Assembly: GCF_005239225.2 (NCBI RefSeq) | Contig: NC_133288.1 | Location: 8,327,035 to 8,391,034, forward strand | Origin: Populus alba | Taxonomy: Eukaryota; Streptophyta; Magnoliopsida; Malpighiales; Salicaceae | DNA: 64,000 nt | Direction: 5' to 3' | Shown here: positions 48,657-59,266 of the stretch, one piece after another | Layout of the letters: each line of letters begins with the position of its first letter | How positions within the stretch are numbered: position 1 is the first letter of the stretch | The notes under the pieces: generated by a model | Seen by the model: the letters and a program-made list of their open reading frames with translations, nothing else | The model's database searches: none | Told to the model about the DNA's origin: nothing | Made by a program: the position numbers and the translations under genes

Positions 48657-50433
48657 ATGACTTCAATTCAAGTTATGGATGTTTTAACCAATGTTTCTTT
48701 AGGAAATTCTATTTCGGTAGGGATGATTCCATCATCATCTTTTTTGGTGCATATTTATAAACTTGAAAAGTTTAATGGATTGAACTTTAAGTGATGATAA
48801 TAAAAGATTTTATTGTATCTAAACGCCTTGCAGTTAGCAAAGTTTTTTTTATTGAAGAAGCATCAAATCTGTTAAATAATGAATTTGATAATATTGTTGT
48901 GGTAGTTGTATACATATGGAATAACAATGATTTTGTTTGTGACAATTATATCTTGAATGAATTGCATAACACACTCTATGATGTATATAGTTCAATCAAG
49001 AGTGCAAAAATACTATGAGAAGTTTTGGATAAAAAACACAAGGTTGAAGATATTGGCATGAAAAAGAATCATCATCAATAAATTCTTGGATTTCAATATG
49101 GTTAATTCAAAGACTACTATATGCCAAGTTCAATAATTTCACCTCATATTGCATAATAATTACGTTGAAGGTAAGTTTCTGAGATAATTTTTCCAAACAG
49201 TTACAACTATTAAAAAATCCCTATTATCTTGAAAGGACTTGAAAAAATACCCAAGAAAATGAGAGTTGAAAATGTTATCTTGAGATTGAGAATAGAAAAG
49301 TACAATAAATTATTCAAATATAATTTTAAGAAGGTCTCTAAAATTGACAACTTTATGCTCTTTAAAAACAAAATGATTGTAGTAAAGAGGTATCTTATTG
49401 ATGACCTCTTTAAAATATTTATAATGACCATTTTAATAAAAGATGAGATGAGCCATTCTTCCTACTAACTTGAGTCTTGTGATATATGATATGACAGGTT
49501 ATGACATGTAAATTATAATTCTACACAGAATAATTAATCTTAAATTATTACTAATCAAATATAGTTTTTTAAGAAAATTATAAGTGTTAGGTTCGTGTAG
49601 ATTAAAAATTCACAAAACCTTTTTTCTAAACAATTAAAAGAAATAGCGAATTTCTAGATTTAATTCACTTGAATATTGGAGATTTAAAATTTATGCAAAC
49701 TACAAGTGGAAAGAATATTATATTGCTTTTATAGATGATTGTACAAGATATTGTTATACCTATTTTTTTTTTAGAAGCAAAGATAAGGCTTTTGAAATGT
49801 TTAATTATTATAAGAAAGAAGTTGAAAATCAACTTATAACAAAATAAAGGTAATACGAAGTAATAAAGCTGAAGAACACAAAATACCTTTTAATGAATTA
49901 TATTTCTAGAATGGTCTTATCCACCAAATTTTTGCTCTTTATTCACTTCAACAAAATAACATTACGAAACATAAAATTAAACCAAACATTGAAAGAAATG
50001 ATGAATATCAAGTTGATAAGTTTAAGAGCACCTCATAACTTGTAAACAGAGGCAATTTTAAGTACCCCATAAAAAGTTAGAAAATATACCATATGGATTG
50101 TAAAAAAGTAAAGACATTCATACAAATGCCTTGAAGTATAGAGGTGTCTTGCAAAGGTGACAATACTTGATTCCAAAAAGAATAAGATAGGACCTAAAAT
50201 TATGGACTATGTTTTGCATATTCTTTTCTTGTATGCTAGTCAAGCATTGATGACTTTTAACCTAATATTGTAATGAAATACAAGAATATAGTATTATTTA
50301 AAGATGTGTTTTCATTTAAGGAAGTTAAAGAAAATAAATTATTTAAGATAATGACTGAAGTTAGCTCAAGTACTTGTTATTAATCAAAAGATGATAAATT
50401 TGAATGTAGAAGGAGTAAAAGGGGAAAAAAATT
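48657..50433 (+). mobile_element. Decayed Ty1/Copia relic in unit A
   Basis: A gag-like start MTSIQVMDVL at 48657 leads to LEKFNGLNFK near 48765. Later pieces are RVENVILRLRIEKYN (49263) and an integrase core (YYIAFIDDCTRYCYTYFF-like near 49715), and then the region before reverse transcriptase. Stops and frameshifts interrupt every part. No LTRs were identified. It is plus-oriented, head to head with the dirigent gene. Confidence 0.8.
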
Positions 50434-51163
50434 TAATTAAGCTAAAACACAAAACTTGCATTTTTTCTGTATTTTAACACGAAAAATTGCCCCCATGTAT
50501 GTTTTATTCAACGCATTATTTGGTGGGAAATGGAATATAAGCTTAAAGGAAGAGTGTTTTAAGAGAGAGTTAAAGATATCAGCATCGGAGCTGTTAGAAC
50601 CTAAAAGAAGACAGAATTACCTCATCATTTTCCAAAACAATGTACGTGAGAACTGCATTATTTCTGTTGGGATCATTAATTAATCTTGTGGTTATTGACG
50701 GGACAGTGATATTGATGTTTAATTAATTGATGATTCTTTCTGGTTTCCCTTCCTTTATCATTTCCTTCGCTGAAGCAGACAAGCAGTCACCCTCTTCGGT
50801 CTTAGAATACTACTACTTGGGTGGATCCCAGCATCTCTGGTAGCAATTTGACGATAGCATATAGGACCATGGGAATTCCTTTAACAAGGTTTCAGCGGCT
50901 TCTGGGGGTTCTGAATAAACATGCATAAGCAAGAAAAAATCAATAATTTCTTTAAGGTATCAACCATTTCCTTGAACTTGTGCGAACGGTCAGCGCGCTA
51001 GATTGAAATTGATGATAATGTTTTTAGGCAAGAAATTGATGATTGATTTCTATGAAAAAAAGGAGAGACAGAATATAATGATATACATGGAAATTGAAAA
51101 AAAGCAGAAGAAAAGCATCAGAGTTGAGAACTCGGACAGCATCAAGATATCAGTGGGAGTTTT

Positions 51164-51212
51164 CTAGACACCATTCGAAGTAGAACTTCGATCAGAGAAA
51201 AATGATCAGTAG
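51164..51212 (-). pseudogene. Dirigent 3' stub in unit B
   Basis: Only the stop codon and about a dozen last codons remain, equal to 47312-47355 of copy A. The break point reads gatcagagaaaaatgatcag, then Copia relic sequence. Confidence 0.85.
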
Positions 51213-51321
51213 AGATGTCTTGCAAAGGTGGCAATACTTGATCCCAAAAAGATCAAGATAGGATATGGACTATGTTTCGCATATTCTTTTCTTGTATACT
51301 AATCAAGCATTGATGACTTTC

Positions 51322-51326
51322 AACCT
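51322..51326. other. Left target-site duplication AACCT
   Basis: Matches AACCT at 59262-59266. The uninterrupted sites in units A (near 50254) and C (near 63180) each have a single AACCT. Confidence 0.9.
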
Positions 51327-51372
51327 TGTTGTTACTCAATTTTGTACCCCACGTGCTAGAGACGATGCATAC

Positions 51373-51790
51373 TAAAGGAGAAGATAAAAGTTTTGAATTT
51401 TTCTTTAATTCATTCAACTATAGAACATAATATATATAAAAGATACAGAGTGCTAAGTATGGAAGGCTTATAAAGGAAAGAATAGAAACTGAATCCCTGA
51501 TTCTAGCTGATCCCTGATTCTAGCTATAGTAATAGTAAGAATACAGGAAACCGATCCTGGTATACATTGACTAATCCTTGATTGTAGCTTGCAGTGATTA
51601 TTGATTTATATTGTCATGAATCCTGTCGTTGCATGAGTTGATTATGCAATAATAATTTGCTGAATCATGTTGTTGCATGAGTTGATCATGCAATAATAAT
51701 TCACATGAATTGGCAGTGTAATCTTTCTTGATGTTGTCATGAATCTGCAATAATGGCTTACATGAGGTGGCAGTGTGGTTTTCCTTGATA
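51373..51790 (-). repeat. 3' LTR of the Copia element (418 bp)
   Basis: Matches 56135-56493. It is 59 bases longer because of two local tandem duplications: one of about 17 bases near 51490-51525 (tgatccctgattctagct repeated) and one of about 42 bases near 51630-51705 (ttgcatgagttgat...caataataatt repeated). Confidence 0.9.
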
Positions 51791-51799
51791 CGCCCCCGC

Positions 51800-53862
51800 A
51801 AGAACGGGCTCCCATCGGTGAGACCGATCTTGTGCCTGAGAAAATCTGTGCGCTGCTTGGAGAGTGGTTTGGTAAGCAGGTCTGCAAGTTGATCATTCGT
51901 GTGAACATGGCGAACAGTAAGAGAGTTTTTTTGAACAAGGTCCCGAACAAAGTGTAAGTCAATTGGGATGTGCTTCATGCGTGAGTGCTGAACAAGATTG
52001 AAGCTGAGATTGGTTGCACCAAGATTGTCACATAAGAGCAGTGGAGGCTAAGGAAGAGACAACTTTATTTCAGTAAAGAGTGATAGAATCCACATAGACT
52101 CAGAAGCAGCGGTGGTAAGCGCACGATATTCAGCCTCTGTAGATGATCGTGCAATTGCATGCTGTTTTCTGGAACTCTAAGAGAGGAGATTTGAACCGAG
52201 CATAATGAGATAAGCTGAAGTAGAGCTGCGATTATCCAAATTGCCAGTCCAATCCGCGTCTGAGTAACATGTAAGCAGAGGATTAACATTTTTCTGAATT
52301 GAGATGCCATGGAAAATTGTATTCGTCAAATAACGTAGCAACCGTTTGGTAGCAGTCCAGTGAATTATAGAAGGGCAGTGCATGAATTGTGACAATTTGT
52401 TGATTGTAAAGCTGATGTCAGGTCGAGTGAGTGAAAGATATTGCAATGCTCCAATTACCTTGCAATATTTAGTAGGATTGACAGCAGCTGAGCCATCATT
52501 TAATTTCAAAGAGACCGAAGTTGACAGTGGAGTAGTGACATCTTTTGCTCCATCCATGCAAGTTTTGGCAAGAAGATCCCTGATGTATTTATGCTGAGTG
52601 AGGAACAGGCCATTTTGTATGGGAATAACTTCAATGCCAATGAAGAAATGCAAGGGTCCCAAGTCTTTAATAGAGAACTTCCTGCCAAGCTGTTGTATAA
52701 TACTTGCAGCAAAATGAGAGTTGTTGCTGGTGATAATTAAATCATCAACATACACCAGAAAGTAAGCAGTAGTGGATGCAACATTGTAGACAAATAATGA
52801 CGAATCAGACTTGGTATTGACAAAACCAAATTCTAGAATAGCTTGTTTGAGTGCAGTATAACAAGCACGTGGTGCCTGTTTAAGGCCATAGATTGCCTTC
52901 TTAAGACAACAAACAGAATCTGGTGAAGATTGGTCCTGAAATCCAGGAGGCTGCGACATGTATACTTCTTCTGTGAGATTGCCATGGAGAAATGCATTGT
53001 TTATGTCTAACTGATGGAGAGGCCAGCTATGCATCACAACAACTGATAAAATAGTGCGAATATTCACTGGTTTTACTATAGGACTAAAAGTCTGAGTATA
53101 ATCCAAACCGGGTCTTTGATTGAAACCTTTTGCCACTAGTCTGGCTTTAAATCTGTCAATTGAGCCATTAGCAAGCCTTTTAACCCAAAACACCCACTTG
53201 CATCCAATGATGTTGCAGCCCGTGGGAGGTGGTACCAGATGCCATGTATCATGGTGCATAAGAGCTGTAAGCTCTAAGGACATTGCAGCACGCCACTGAG
53301 GGTCAATTAAGGCCTGAGTCACCGATATAGGTTCCACAGATGGAGGTAATGGATGTTTGGTAACCATGAACAAGCTTTTAGGCTTATAGATGTTGTTCAT
53401 AGATCGAGTAACCATATGATAGGGACAAGGTTCATCAATAGGAAGTACCACAGGAGCATGACTAATAATTAAATTTTCAGAGGAAGTTTCAGTTTGAGCA
53501 GGAGAACATACTTGTGAGGGAACTGACGTTGGAGGTGAAGCTACCAAAGGTGATGAAGGAGCAGCTGTACCCAATGCAGAAGCAACTGATGCTGGTGATC
53601 GTGCAGGATATAACAATGGCAAGTTTATGGCAACCAAGTGAGAAGAACTGAGAGCACTGGTTGCAGGTTGGGATTTTGTAGAAGAACAAGTATTAGTTGG
53701 AGCCATGGGAAAGACAGTCTCATCAAAGAGCACATGTCTGGAGTGATATACTTTTCTGCTGAGAAGATCTAGACATAAATAAGCATTTTGGGTTAAAGAG
53801 TAACCCACGAAAACACATGACACGACTTTGGTTTGAAGTTTATGTGTATTGTAGGGTCTATC
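51800..53862 (-). pseudogene. Copia pol, reverse transcriptase and RNase H part
   Basis: The open stretch 52177-53880 has the capsid-distal GYSLTQNAYLC end of integrase, then reverse transcriptase: KWVFWVKRLANGSIDRFKAR, LDINNAFLHGNL, LKKAIYGLKQAPRA, the catalytic YFLVYVDDLIITSNN, and SDADWTGNLDNRSS of RNase H. A TAG at 52177-52179 replaces the usual Trp before SSRKQ. Another TAG at 52048-52050 follows, and the frame then continues (MKHIPIDLHFVRDLV) to a PFLRG end near 51800. A frameshift near 53865 separates it from integrase. Confidence 0.9.
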
Positions 53863-54940
53863 AAGGGATAGCAGAGACACCCAAACTGCTTTAGTTTCAT
53901 GTAATTGGGATTTTAATGGAAAAGCAATTCGAAGGGTGTTTTGTTATTCAGAGTGGAGGTTGGCATACAATTGATCAAGTATGTTGTAGCTTGAAATGTA
54001 TAAGGCCAGTAGGAAGGAGGCATTTAGGCATCGGTGAGAAGGGTGAAACCTGTTTCAATAAGGTGTCGATGTCGTCTTTCAGATATTCCATTTTGCTGTG
54101 GAGTGTGAGGAGCAGTGGTATAATGACCAATGCCATGAACAGATAAATAATTTTTAAGAGCAATGTATTCACCTCCATTGTCAGAATATAGACTTTTGAT
54201 TTTGGTGTTGAACCTATTTTCCACAAGATTTCAAAATTGAGGAAAGATAGTGTGAACACATGATTTATGAGATATAGGATAAAGCCATATATATTTAGAG
54301 GGTGTTTGGGAGTGTGGTAGCTGTTGCTTTTCAAATAGTTTTTCGTGCCGAAAAGCATGCCAATAATGTTTTTTTATTTTTAAAAAATTATTTTTGATAT
54401 CAGCACATCAAAACGATCTAGAAAGTACAAACCGAACTCAATTTTAGCAAAAAAAAAAGTTTTGAATTTTTTCGAAAAGCAGGTCACACCTCAATCCCAA
54501 ACGGCCCATTAGTATAGTGGTTAACAAAAATAATGTAGTATTTTGAACCATCAATACCAGGATCATGAGCCGGACCCCAAACATCAGTATAAATGTATTC
54601 GAGGGGTGTTGTACTAACAAAACCATGAGATTGAAATGTTTGTTGGTGGGTTTTATTGTGAGAACATGAGACATAAAGAGATGAATTTTCTTTTGTTTTT
54701 CTGACAGGTAAGGACAAAGTGCGGATAAGATGCTGAGCAATTTTGGAAAATGGATGACCAAGTCGTTTGTGCCATCTATCTGTTGTTGTGCGTTCATGAA
54801 CATAAGCAATAGCAGGTTTGGAAGCCATAGTCATTGTTTCTGGAAAAGGGTACACGTCATCCTCACATGCACCCTTTAGTAGTGTTGCCCCTGTGATCCG
54901 ATCCTTCACAAGAAAATAAGAGGGATGAAACTCAAGATAG
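53863..54940 (-). pseudogene. Copia pol, integrase part, interrupted by a MITE
   Basis: The pre-integrase zinc region RWHKRLGHPFSKIAQHL and catalytic Asp in YIYTDVWGPA lie at 54510-54800. The second half, with SDNGGEY and TPQQNGISERRHRHL, lies at 54000-54190. A 211-bp MITE sits between them. Stops occur at 54231-54233 (TGA) and 53913-53915 (TAA). Confidence 0.88.
54298..54508. mobile_element. Tourist/PIF-Harbinger-like MITE (211 bp)
   Basis: Terminal inverted repeats are GAGGGTGTTTGGGAGTG at the left and, as complement, TGGGCCGTTTGGGATTGAGG at the right. The flanking TTA at 54295-54297 and 54509-54511 is the 3-bp target duplication usual for this superfamily. Removing the element and one TTA restores the integrase reading frame across the site. 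It has no coding capacity. Confidence 0.88.
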
Positions 54941-54984
54941 ACATTATTTTGTTTAGTAAAGTGATGAACATAAATTAAATTTTT

Positions 54985-56083
54985 TTTAATTTCAGGAACA
55001 CGTAGTGTCTTTCAAATGAAAAACACAGGTGGGGGAGATGAACGATAATGACCTAGTATGAGATACTTGCAAACCTAATCCATGACCAAGCACTACTTCA
55101 TCTGTACCATCATATTCAGAATGAATAGATAGATTTGAAAGATTAGTCATCATATTGTGAGAGGTTGTCGAATCCACTAGCCATTTCGAATCCTTGCTTT
55201 TTGAGGATGCAACACAATTTGCAGAAAAATCAGATGAATTGCTTTTGGAACAGGTTTTAGTCGTGTGACCCAATTGATCACATAGCTGACACTTAGGTTT
55301 ATATTTGCGAAAACCTGAATTGTATGTGCTTCGTTTGGTGCTGCTACGGTTTTTGGAGTAAAAACGTTGTCCACTATTTCCAGCAGGAAAATGCCTTCGT
55401 TGAGTAAAATTTGTTGTTGAGACTAGCGGCTGCATGGTTTGTTGTTCCAACCGACGAAGAAAACTTTCATGGCCAATTAATAAATCATGTAGCTCCTTAA
55501 ACTTAATGGGATGTTCTCTGGCTCGTATTGGTGCAGCAATTTCCCTAAAGTCTGAACCCAGGCCATATAAAACATAAAGAGTCAGATCATCATCAGTAAC
55601 AGGATGATCAATCCTAGCAAGTTCATCAGTTGTAAGTTTAATCGCCTAGAGAAATTCAGTGACAGTCCTACTGCCACGATGATTGAGGGTGAGATCCTCC
55701 TTCAACTGCATCACATGAGTGTGTGATTTTCCTGCATACAAACGTGTTAGTTTGTTCCATGCTTCATAGGAGGTTTTGCATGAAGCAAGCAGAGGTGTGA
55801 TGGTGGTGGATGTTGAGGCTAGCAGTGTATGAAGAATTAATTTATCTTGCCGAATCCAGTGAGAGTTTGCAGCTTTGGAGACAACAGAGTTTTCTGTATC
55901 AATTGCAGAACACTGGAGATCACCAGTAACAAAATTTATGAGATCATAGCCAATAAGTAAGGCTTCAAACTGTGCTCTCTATTGTTGAAAGGTGGAGGCT
56001 GTAAGTTTTTCATTGATGGTAGTAGCAGAATTGATAGTGATGATTTGGTCAGGGGTTGAATTGATGGACGCGGAAGAAGACAT
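54985..56083 (-). pseudogene. Copia gag
   Basis: Starts MSSSASINSTPDQIITIN at 56083, 40 bases inside the primer-binding site. The capsid-type region (TLLASTSTTITPLLAS, then LTRLYAGKSHTHVMQLK) is followed by a CCHC zinc knuckle with CQLCDQLGHTTKTC (about 55300-55250), and then the WLVDSTTSHNM region, where the protease DSGA-type site is degenerate. In-frame TAG codons occur at 55979-55981 and 55646-55648, each where CAG (Gln) would be expected. Confidence 0.85.
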
Positions 56084-56122
56084 TGTGAAGGCTTAGGAAC
56101 GATACTCGTTAGAGATTGAAAC

Positions 56123-56134
56123 GCTTTGATACCA
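56123..56134 (-). other. Primer-binding site (initiator Met tRNA type)
   Basis: TGGTATCAAAGC on the minus strand, directly adjoining the 5' LTR end. One mismatch from the usual plant TGGTATCAGAGC. Confidence 0.88.
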
Positions 56135-56493
56135 TAAAGAAGAAGACAAAAGTTTTGATTTTTTCTTTAATTCATTCAACTACAGAACATAATATATATA
56201 CAAGATACAGAGTGCTAAGTATGGAAGGCTTATAAAGGAAAGAATAGAAATCGAATCCCTGATTCTAGTTATAGTAATAGTAAGAATACAAGAAACCGAT
56301 CCTAGTATACATTGACTAATCCTTGATTGTAGCTTGCAATGATTATTGATTTATATTGTCATGAATCCTGTCGTTGCATGAAGTTGATCATGTAATAATA
56401 ATTCACGTGAGTTGGCAGTGTAATCTTCCTTGATGTTGTCATGAATCCTGCAATAATGGCTTCCATGAGGTGGCAGTATGGTTTTCCTTGATA
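56135..56493 (-). repeat. 5' LTR of the Copia element (359 bp)
   Basis: Pairs with 51373-51790. Several substitutions and two indels separate the two LTRs, so the insertion is not recent. Confidence 0.9.
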
Positions 56494-56899
56494 CATACCT
56501 CTTTTGAACAGACGTGTAGGAGTTTAGCTCATGTTCGTCAGAAGATTGACAAAAACACATAAAGAAATATTTTTTTTTCGAAACCTTGTTTGAGCTCTTT
56601 TTTGCTCTTTTTATCCTTCTCTTTTGATACCAAAATCATCAGGTTTTCATAGGTTGATCAGGAGTCTTCATAATGCTAAATTCATTCCTTTTTATCTGGT
56701 CTTTAAGATTGAATAAATCCTTCAGAATTTGCACAAAAAAAAAATGGTTCTGCTGCTGTCGCAATTTTTTGTTCCAACTTAGGCTCTGATTCTGACTTGG
56801 TTTCGTACGATATTTGACCATCCTAGGTATATTCTGTGACTCATGACATGTTGAAAAATTGACGTGCACCTTTATTAGGTCCTAGGGATCATTGTTCTT

Positions 56900-57810
56900 A
56901 TGGCAGATTCTCAGTTAGATTTAGATGCTCAACATTGTCAGATCAAGAATCTTTTTGACCAACTAGATTACTGTCAGATTCTGTTATATAAAACAATTTT
57001 ATCTCACTTTGACTACTCATCAAAGTTGTAGTCCTAGACACGTAGATGATTTTAGGCTTTTGAATCGCTTGATTTCAATATCAGAAGCTCAAGATATTCT
57101 CGTTTGATTATCTAACGAGAAGGTAGAGAATTCTGATATGCAAAGGATCCTGACCCAAGTTTTGCACTAAAAACTCTATTTTCATCACAAATTTTTTGAT
57201 TTGTTCTTAGATCATACTCTCAGTCATATCAGGATTCTCGGCATTTGTTAGTTTTTGAATTAGACACGGAGATTCTTTTTGACTAACTAGATTACTGCCA
57301 GATTATGTTCTCTAAAATGATTTTATCTCACTTCGACTCCTCATCAAAGTTGTAGTCCTAGACGCGTAGATGAATTTGGGCTTTTGAATCGCTTGATTCT
57401 GATATCAGAAGTTCAAGATATTTTCATTTGAATATCTAACATGAAGGCAAAGAATTCTGCTGGGAGAAGGATATTGACCCGAGTCTACACTAAAAAAACT
57501 CTATTTTCATCACAGATTTTGTGATTTTTGTTCTTAGTACATACTCTCAGTCATATCGGGATGCTCGGTAGAGTCGATTTCTGAATTAGAACATGATACC
57601 CTTTTTGACCAACCAAATTACTGCTAGATTCTGTTCTGTAAAATGATTTTATCTCACTTCGACTTCTTCTTCAAAGTTGTAGTCCTAGACACGTAGATAA
57701 ATTTGGGCTTTTGAATTTCTTGATTTTGATATCAAAAGCTCAAGATATTCTTGTTTGAATATCTAACATGAAGGCAGAGAATTCTGCCAAGGGAAGGATC
57801 TAGCCCAAGT
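56900..57810. repeat. Three tandem copies of a roughly 325-bp unit in the solo LTR
   Basis: The phrase gtagtcctagac starts at 57028, 57352 and 57679, giving periods of 324 and 327. Other shared words are tttttgaccaactagattactg, ttttatctcacttcgact, gggcttttgaatcgcttgat and the closing agagaattctgc. Copies differ by scattered substitutions. Confidence 0.9.
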
Positions 57811-58695
57811 TCACGGGATTGATTCGAAGGATTTATTTTGGACCAAAGACTGAATTGAAAAGTGCTAAAATGAGGGATTAAATTGAAGAAGGATATTGAA
57901 AGCTGGAGAGGGGGGCTGGATCACCATAAATGACATGATTTTTACCACACCGAATAAGGAAAATAAGACTTTGCAACTGCACCCTCCATCTGATTTCTTT
58001 CATTTTTTATCTATAAATTCTTGTTGTTTTCCTTTCTGATCACGCCTAATTTTTGGAGCTAAAGACCACGTTTTTGTTGCCTCATTTCAAAGGGAGCAGC
58101 TGGCCCTATGGAAGGAAAGAAAAGAGCCACACCATCCTCTAAAACTGGAAAGAAATCAGATGTAAGCACAAAATTAAAATCAGAATATTGCAGTTTTCTT
58201 TTTGCGTTTTTTTTTACTGCAAATCAATAGGAATTTGCATCCTAGGATTAATGCATTGAATCCTTTCTATATAGAGACATATTTATACTATATATAAGCC
58301 CTTCTAATGACCTAACGGGAGAAGAAAAAAAAAGAGCATAAAAAGAAGAGAAAAATAGAGAGAAGAGGGCAAAAAAAAAATAGCAAAAGACGTGCAGATA
58401 AAACATAGAGAACATGAGTTTCTGTTCATTACTGTGAAAGGAGAAAAAAAGGAAATAAAAAGCAGAACAGAGTAAGAGGGAAAGAAAAGGAAAGAAAACA
58501 AGAAGAAGCATGGAAAAGAGGCCAAAAAACCAGCATGGCCATTTTTTTTTTTTTACGCGCGAGAATCAGTAGCCAGCGACCGGGTGCAGCAACTGCAATG
58601 TCATCTCCTTCGCCTATTTTAGCGCCGGGTAAGTCCATGCATTCTGTTTTCTTTGCATTTTAATGATATATGTTACTTTGAAAACTTTTGTGGTT

Positions 58696-58729
58696 ACTGT
58701 TCAAGTGAATTATAATTCACTTGAACAGT
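58696..58729. repeat. 34-bp perfect palindrome
   Basis: ACTGTTCAAGTGAATTA is followed directly by its exact reverse complement, with no loop. It lies in the 3' part of the solo LTR. Confidence 0.95.
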
Positions 58730-59261
58730 TTGTTTAAATTTTGTTAATAATAAATCTGCACATATCCTTGAAAGAAGCGTTAATTATAATCGAGGACATT
58801 TCAAAAAAAATTTACTCCACAGTTTAAGAGCCGTGAGAGTATAAAACACTAAAAAAATAGGTTTTTTTTTAAGCGCTCTAGATTTCTAAATTTTTGTCCC
58901 TCGCAATTTACGAGTCACAACCTCTTGAAATACTAAGTGAAAAATGAGCTTCCGAATCACATGGAATCTCCTTAGATTTCTATCCTAATAAATTTAGTTT
59001 GAATCAAACCTAGGAAAACTGATGGGATTAGAAAACACTAACACCATAATAATTATGAAGCAAACCAAACACTAAGCAACTTACCTTAGGTAGGGCGTAC
59101 TAGGGGTGGTAATACCTTCCATTTACGCAACCAGTTCCTTGCCTTAGAATCTCTGAAAGACCAGTTAGGATTCCTAGTGATCAAAATACTAGGTGGTGAC
59201 TCCTTTACATAAAACAAATAAAAAACTAAATTCAATCGAGGGTCACCACGAGGGTGCGACA

Positions 59262-59266
59262 AACCT
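59262..59266. other. Right target-site duplication AACCT
   Basis: The Copia relic of unit B resumes here exactly where it stopped at 51326. Confidence 0.9.

Larger units (their letters stand above)
46531..50436. repeat. Tandem unit A: dirigent gene plus Copia relic
   Basis: About 3.9 kb. It begins atatagcacctttaaatctc and runs through dirigent 3' flank, the dirigent ORF, its promoter and a plus-strand Copia relic ending ggagtaaaaggggaaaaaaa. Unit C (59467-63400) repeats it almost base for base over the whole length. The junction with unit B near 50434 shows TTAA microhomology and lacks about 100 bases that the B-C junction keeps. Confidence 0.9.
51373..56493 (-). mobile_element. Ty1/Copia retrotransposon, full length, inactivated
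   Basis: Oriented on the minus strand. The 5' LTR is 56135-56493 and the 3' LTR is 51373-51790. Target duplications are CATAC at 51368-51372 and 56494-56498. LTR ends are TA...TA (minus strand TATCAAGG ... TTCTTTA), not TG...CA. A primer-binding site complementary to initiator Met tRNA (TGGTATCAAAGC) abuts the 5' LTR at 56123-56134. A purine tract GCGGGGGCG abuts the 3' LTR. Gag, zinc knuckle, integrase, reverse transcriptase and RNase H occur in Copia order but are broken by at least six stops, a frameshift and a MITE. Confidence 0.93.
51327..59261. mobile_element. Solo LTR (about 2.8 kb) split by a nested Copia element
   Basis: The inserted segment starts TGTTGTTACTC and ends GGGTGCGACA, the canonical TG...CA of an LTR, and is flanked by AACCT duplications. 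Without the nested element (51373-56493) and its duplicated target site it is about 2.8 kb. It has no coding sequence and no second LTR, which is best explained as a solo LTR left by recombination, probably of a Ty3/Gypsy-type element (family assignment is inference). It contains a 325-bp triplication and a perfect palindrome, both listed separately. A non-autonomous LTR element is the alternative. Confidence 0.75.

Noticed and set aside
56900..57810. CRISPR-like array
   Set aside because: Units of 325 bases without spacer structure in a plant LTR.
58248..58638. Minus-strand open frames rich in Phe/Leu/Ser
   Set aside because: They arise from an A/G-rich purine tract on the plus strand within the solo LTR.
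51327..59261. The 51.3-59.3 kb insertion as one large autonomous element with gag-pol inside
   Set aside because: The gag-pol belongs to the inner Copia, which has its own LTRs, primer-binding site and target duplications. The outer part has no coding sequence.
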